Positions 60,203 through 64,000 of a stretch of DNA of 64,000 nt are shown in pieces. The number at the start of each line of letters is the position of its first letter. Position 1 is the stretch's first letter. This DNA comes from Paramuribaculum sp. (GTDB lineage Bacteria; Bacteroidota; Bacteroidia; Bacteroidales; Muribaculaceae). Made by a program: the position numbers and the translations under genes. The stretch spans positions 29,132 to 93,131 of the forward strand of contig JAFLSD010000011.1 of assembly GCA_022511125.1 (NCBI GenBank), in the 5' to 3' direction. The notes below the pieces were generated by a model, which had not been told where the DNA came from, made no database searches, and saw only the letters and a list, made by a program, of their open reading frames with translations.

Positions 60203-61135
60203 ATGGATCTTTCGATCATAATCCCTTTCTACAACGCCGAGACTACAATCCCGGCTTTGCTCGCCGGTTTTCCTTATCTTGACAGACCCGACGTTGAATA
60301 TATTTTCATAAACGACGGCAGTGAAGACCGGGGGAAATCTATCATCGAAGACTTTATCGCTTCTCATCCTCAGATTGAAGCTACTGTCATAAATCATTCC
60401 TCTAATCTCGGAGTTTCAGCTGCTTATGCCGACGGGCTCCAACATGCCAAAGGGAAATACGTCACCAGAATGGATGCCGACGACCGCTTTTTACCCGAAG
60501 CGTTCAGAGATTTGGTGGATTTCGCTTTGACCTCTGATGCCGACATTGTTTGCGCTCCTTATCTCGAACAACGTCCCGGGAAAAAACCGCGTCTCAGAGC
60601 GATGGTTTCAGACTCTCTGAACCGGATGCCTGTCGATACTCCCACTTTCTCGCTGAGCGGCAAATTGATTCGACGCTCTTTGCTCAACGACCATTCGCTG
60701 ACTACCATTCCGGGCCTCGACTGCTGGGAGGATCTTTTCCTTCTTTCTCGAGCCTATGCGCTTGCTCCCACTGTCGTTCTCACTCAATCGCCTGTGTTCG
60801 TCTATAATGTCGACTCAAACGCTCCTACCGTATCAAGAAGCCCTAAAAGTAAGATACTCAACGATCGAATTACATACGCAACAGAGCTTGAAAAATGGCT
60901 CGTTAAAGAAAATCTCGAGCACAAATACCTCCCCTTTCTTGACGCGGTGAAATTCAACGCTAAGATTAAATTCCTTCGAACGCCACATATTAATATTAGG
61001 GGTTGGCTGGCTGTTTTCCCCGAAATTAATCGGCGTGTCATGCAGATAAAAAGCGTGCCCCTGATTGTTAGAATCGGGGCACGTATCATCTCTTTCTTGT
61101 CTCCTTTTTTTAGCGCTGGTAAAGGTAACGCTTGA
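60203..61135 (+). CDS. Family 2 glycosyltransferase
   Basis: A cytoplasmic GT-A glycosyltransferase of 310 aa. The N-terminus MDLSIIIPFYNAETTIPALL is typical; EYIFINDGSEDRGKS and NLGVSAAYADGL follow, and the metal-binding motif is RMDADDRF. GLDCWEDLFLLSRAYA in the middle is the ED catalytic-base region. Donor and acceptor are unknown. I chose ATG 60203; the in-frame TTG at 60140 adds a 21-residue leader unlike the family. Its last 26 bp overlap the convergent acyl-CoA-synthetase-like gene. Confidence 0.88.
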   Translation: MDLSIIIPFYNAETTIPALLAGFPYLDRPDVEYIFINDGSEDRGKSIIEDFIASHPQIEATVINHSSNLGVSAAYADGLQHAKGKYVTRMDADDRFLPEAFRDLVDFALTSDADIVCAPYLEQRPGKKPRLRAMVSDSLNRMPVDTPTFSLSGKLIRRSLLNDHSLTTIPGLDCWEDLFLLSRAYALAPTVVLTQSPVFVYNVDSNAPTVSRSPKSKILNDRITYATELEKWLVKENLEHKYLPFLDAVKFNAKIKFLRTPHINIRGWLAVFPEINRRVMQIKSVPLIVRIGARIISFLSPFFSAGKGNA

Positions 61136-62768
61136 TCGAACGTTTGGGAGTCTTCTCGAACTCTTCGTTCATCAGTTCGAACTTTGCTATCTGGGAATAT
61201 GACGGTAATTCCTTGTTCAGTTGTTGGATGTTTTCTTTCATCACCGACTCAAGATTGTCTGGCTCTATATGCTGTCCCCGGGCGTTGTCAAGATCCGGAT
61301 AAATCAAAGCCACCAATCGCCCGTGATCGTCTATCACTACCGATTCCGACACGTATGGCATATTGTTGAGCTGCTGCTCTATTTCCTCGGGATAGATATT
61401 TTGGCCTGACGGACCCAGAATCATATTTTTGTCTCTTCCGCGGAGATAGATATAATTGTCCGAATCCACACAGCCTATATCGCCCGTGTTCATCCATCCG
61501 TCCTTGTCCATCACTGCGTCCGTTGCATCCTGGTTCTTGTAATAACCTTTCATCACGTTGTCGCCGCGAACCCATATCACGCCTGGTACGTCTGCCGGCG
61601 ATGGAGAATCAACTCTTACTTCCATTCTGTCCACAACACGACCGCAGGAATCCACTCGTGACTCTTGCCAGGGTGCGTACGAGATCAACGGGCCGCATTC
61701 AGTCATTCCGTAACCCACGGTAAAAGGAAAATCTATTTTTCTCAAGAATCGGGCTACATCCTTGTTCACTGACGCGCCACCGATGATGAGTTCTTTCAGC
61801 TGACCGCCGAACACTTCGGTAAGCTTCGCCTTGATTTTATTCAGCAGATGATCGTCCACGAACGGCACATGCAGCAGGAATTTCATCATTGGCTTCTCCA
61901 ACAGCGGGAACACTCTCGTTTTGATAATCTTCTCGATTATCAGAGGCACCGCCACTATCAGCTTGGGTCTGACACTTGCGAAAGCATCCATTATCACCCT
62001 CGGCGAAGGAGTTCGTGTCAGGAAATTGATATGACATCCTTTCACGAAAGGATGAAGGAGTTCTACTGCCAAACCATACATATGAGCCATCGGAAGCATG
62101 CAGATCACTCCGTCGTCTGTACCTAAGAAGTCCAGATAGTCGATTGTATATTGGATATTACTCCAGAGACTTCGTTCGGGAAGCATCACCCCTTTGGAAA
62201 AACCCGTCGAGCCTGAAGTATAGTTGATAAGGACGATATCGTCAGGCTTGCCTATGCTGACTTTCACGTCCTCCTTCGTAAATCTTTCCGGATATGCGTC
62301 GCCGAAATATTTGTTCAGATTCTGACGGGCATCTGTAAGAGTTTGACTTTTCGACAACAGAAGCGAAAAATCTTGCAACAGAAATACCCCTTCCAAATCC
62401 GGCATCGAATCCCTGTCTAAGTTCTCCCATATCGACATGTCGGTGAAAAGAAGGCGCGCCTCGCTGTGATTCACTAAATGATGGATATTGTCCGCTTTAA
62501 ACTCATGAAGCAGCGGAACTACTATCGCACCGTAAGTTATCGTACTTAGGAAAGCTACTGCCCATTGCGACGAATTTTTTCCGCACAGAGCTATTTTATC
62601 GCCGGCTTTTATTCCCGAAAGTTCGAAGAGCAGATGGAGTTTGGTTATTTTTCGCGCTACATCCTTATATTGATATGAGACACCGTTAAAATCAGTTAGG
62701 GCTAAATGTTCCCAGTTGTTTCGGAGTGATTGGAGGATATAAGCGTTCAGACTTTCTTGACGTTCCAT
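61110..62768 (-). CDS. Long-chain acyl-CoA synthetase-like AMP-binding enzyme
   Basis: A 552-aa adenylating enzyme. The AMP-binding P-loop is INYTSGSTGFSKGVML, followed by GYGMTECGPLISYAP, the NTGDIGCVDSDNYIYLRGRDKNMIL core and a C-terminal lid with the Lys in EKTPKRSIKRYLY. This fits fatty-acid activation. The substrate cannot be fixed from sequence. The gene overlaps the glycosyltransferase tail by 26 bp (convergent), and shares a back-to-back promoter region with the TlpA-like gene. Confidence 0.9.
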   Translation of the reverse strand: MERQESLNAYILQSLRNNWEHLALTDFNGVSYQYKDVARKITKLHLLFELSGIKAGDKIALCGKNSSQWAVAFLSTITYGAIVVPLLHEFKADNIHHLVNHSEARLLFTDMSIWENLDRDSMPDLEGVFLLQDFSLLLSKSQTLTDARQNLNKYFGDAYPERFTKEDVKVSIGKPDDIVLINYTSGSTGFSKGVMLPERSLWSNIQYTIDYLDFLGTDDGVICMLPMAHMYGLAVELLHPFVKGCHINFLTRTPSPRVIMDAFASVRPKLIVAVPLIIEKIIKTRVFPLLEKPMMKFLLHVPFVDDHLLNKIKAKLTEVFGGQLKELIIGGASVNKDVARFLRKIDFPFTVGYGMTECGPLISYAPWQESRVDSCGRVVDRMEVRVDSPSPADVPGVIWVRGDNVMKGYYKNQDATDAVMDKDGWMNTGDIGCVDSDNYIYLRGRDKNMILGPSGQNIYPEEIEQQLNNMPYVSESVVIDDHGRLVALIYPDLDNARGQHIEPDNLESVMKENIQQLNKELPSYSQIAKFELMNEEFEKTPKRSIKRYLYQR

Positions 62769-62802
62769 TCTGAAAAAATGTCGGATTAAATTACATTCTA
62801 CC

Positions 62803-62822
62803 GCAAAAATAACTATTTTTGC
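62803..62822. promoter_or_regulatory. Back-to-back -7 boxes in a 20-bp inverted repeat
   Basis: GCAAAAATA and TATTTTTGC lie 2 nt apart, each reading as TATTTTTGC on its own strand. They serve the AMP-binding gene (minus) and the TlpA-like gene (plus). Each -33 region falls in the other's transcribed start, so firing should be mutually exclusive. Confidence 0.6.
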
Positions 62823-62865
62823 ACAATTTTATAACTTAATTGCTTTAATAATTACATTTTTTATT

Positions 62866-63906
62866 ATGAAACGTTCATTTGCAGCTATTGGTTCCACATT
62901 TGCAGCAGCCGTCTGCTGTGTTAATGCACTGGCAGCGGGATATAATGTCACCCTCCCATTGACTGACGCGCAAAACGGACTTAAAGCCGTTATTGTCGAC
63001 TATGATACGAGTGAAAAACTCGATTCTGCCATTGTGGCCGACGGTAAAGCGGTCTTTTCCAACTCTATTACAGCTCCCGTGCTCGCACGCATTCTTGTTG
63101 ATGGAAACAGAGCCGCGCTTATTATTCTTGAGGATGGCGACATTACTGTCGGAGCCGATGGAATCGGAGCTGGAACCACTTTAAATGATCGGCTCGGAAA
63201 GTTTAATGCCGACCAACAGGCTAAACTCGCAGAATTTCAGGCGTTGCCACAAGATGCTTCCGATCAGCAGAAACAGAAAATCATCGATGAATACAACGCT
63301 ATTTCAACCGATGCCCTGGCTCTCAACAGTGACAACCCTTTCGGTTATTATCTTCTGATTCAGGAAGCATACGAATGGCCTGACATTAAAACCTTCGATC
63401 AAAAGCTTTCACAGTATCCGGCTCTCGCAGGCTATAAAAGATTTCAGACACTCCGTCAGGGACTTCTGAATAAGGAAGAGACTTCTGTCGGCCACCCTTA
63501 TAAAGATTTTGAAATCACCTTTGAAGGAGAAACTAAACGCCTGAGCGACTATGTGGGTAAAGGAAAATACACTCTTGTCGACTTCTGGGCGAGTTGGTGC
63601 GGACCTTGCATTAGAGAGACTAAAGTATTGAAAGAACTCTGGGATAAATACCACGATAAGGGTCTTGACTTCCTCGGAGTGGCCGTTTGGGATGAACCGG
63701 AAAACACTCGCAGGGCTATCGAGCAGTATAAACTTCCCTGGCCGCAGATTCTTAATACTCAGAATGTCGCTACCGACATCTACGGCATACCCGCTATCCC
63801 TTGCATTATCTTGTTCGACCCACAAGGTAACATCATCAGCCGCGACAAACAGGATCAGGAACTTGTTGCCGATGTCGACGCCGCTATGGCTGCCGTTGCA
63901 AAATAA
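62866..63906 (+). CDS. TlpA-like thiol-disulfide oxidoreductase with DUF4369 domain
   Basis: A periplasmic redox protein of 346 aa. Signal peptide: KRSFAAIGSTFAAAVCCVNALAAG. Residues 25-140 form the DUF4369 beta domain (VIVDYDTSEKLDSAIV, RILVDGNRAALIILED). A helical linker (KLAEFQALPQDASDQQKQKI) leads to the thioredoxin domain with the motif WASWCGPC and the cis-Pro region GIPAIPCII. The extra Cys after the cis-Pro is uncommon. It would reduce disulphides in exported proteins. Predicted leader of about 41 nt. Confidence 0.9.
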   Translation: MKRSFAAIGSTFAAAVCCVNALAAGYNVTLPLTDAQNGLKAVIVDYDTSEKLDSAIVADGKAVFSNSITAPVLARILVDGNRAALIILEDGDITVGADGIGAGTTLNDRLGKFNADQQAKLAEFQALPQDASDQQKQKIIDEYNAISTDALALNSDNPFGYYLLIQEAYEWPDIKTFDQKLSQYPALAGYKRFQTLRQGLLNKEETSVGHPYKDFEITFEGETKRLSDYVGKGKYTLVDFWASWCGPCIRETKVLKELWDKYHDKGLDFLGVAVWDEPENTRRAIEQYKLPWPQILNTQNVATDIYGIPAIPCIILFDPQGNIISRDKQDQELVADVDAAMAAVAK

Positions 63907-63925
63907 CCCATCCCCTCAACCAAAG

Positions 63926-63976
63926 ATGGCGGAGCCATCGTTACTTTGATTAACCGCCGGCAGCATGCGCCGGCGG
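63926..63976 (+). other. Two short hairpins after the TlpA-like gene
   Basis: ATGGC and GCCAT (63926-63938) form a small hairpin, and CCGCCGGC (63954-63961) with GCCGGCGG (63969-63976) an 8-bp GC stem with a 7-nt loop. No T run follows, so this is only a possible factor-dependent end or an intergenic repeat. Confidence 0.4.
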
Positions 63977-64000
63977 ACACGCACTCCCCAACCATCCGCA

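Overview
The window reads as a chromosomal segment of a Bacteroidales bacterium, most likely a Muribaculaceae-type gut member. This rests on Bacteroidota promoters (TAnnTTTG -7 boxes), absence of recognisable Shine-Dalgarno sequences, and family content: an RprY-like regulator, a type IX secretion plug protein, a PCMD lipid-layer protein, DUF6242, DUF6089, two OmpH/Skp proteins and BamA in one operon, a large IspG with a central insertion, Wzi, and two S9 peptidases. The species assignment is inference; no rRNA is present.

Layout: 1-697 is the end of a response-regulator gene with a terminator. 763-1671 is a decayed prophage remnant (tail-module fragments) ending beside tRNA-Arg(CCG) on the minus strand. 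1903-4428 is a plus operon (ung, T9SS plug protein, DUF3109). 4433-7143 (minus) holds a ModF-like ABC ATPase and a MINPP-like phosphatase. 7194-8647 has a TPR protein, then adk and hpt. 8803-10759 is pyrB-pyrI-flavin reductase. 10773-13758 (minus) is SPOR protein, nitroreductase, DUF2520 and Maf.

13915-22171 is the accessory highlight: a candidate anti-phage or restriction cluster on the plus strand. It contains an MmeI-like adenine methyltransferase without a visible nuclease motif, an unknown 248-aa protein, an AlbA_2/GHKL ATP-binding protein, an SF2 helicase and a GIY-YIG nuclease. A 26-codon remnant of the helicase start lies before the AlbA_2 gene. This suggests the AlbA_2 gene was inserted between the 248-aa gene and the helicase, leaving a duplicated helicase 5' end. 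A 24-bp dyad precedes the first gene.

22198-31095 holds uvrB, a small exported fragment, a YgiQ radical SAM protein, an S9 peptidase lipoprotein, a PCMD protein and a U32 peptidase-family protein. 31231-42890 is a tight seven-gene plus operon (GH20 hexosaminidase, receiver/PEP-synthase-like hybrid, coiled-coil protein, DPP-IV-like peptidase, membrane protein, miaA, secreted protein). 42895-50583 (minus) is the envelope-biogenesis operon DUF6242-DUF6089-uppS-bamA-ompH-ompH, with murI after it. 50677-58985 (minus) runs Wzi, lipocalin-like lipoprotein, LegB-like dehydratase, rpoN, PAP2-like protein, purE, ispG and ribD. 59028-63906 holds a DUF5106 thioredoxin-fold protein, a small ORF, a family-2 glycosyltransferase, an acyl-CoA-synthetase-like enzyme and a TlpA-like thioredoxin protein.

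Several promoters place the -7 box 3-5 nt from the start codon, predicting leaderless mRNAs. All functional statements come from reading motifs by eye; no database search was run.
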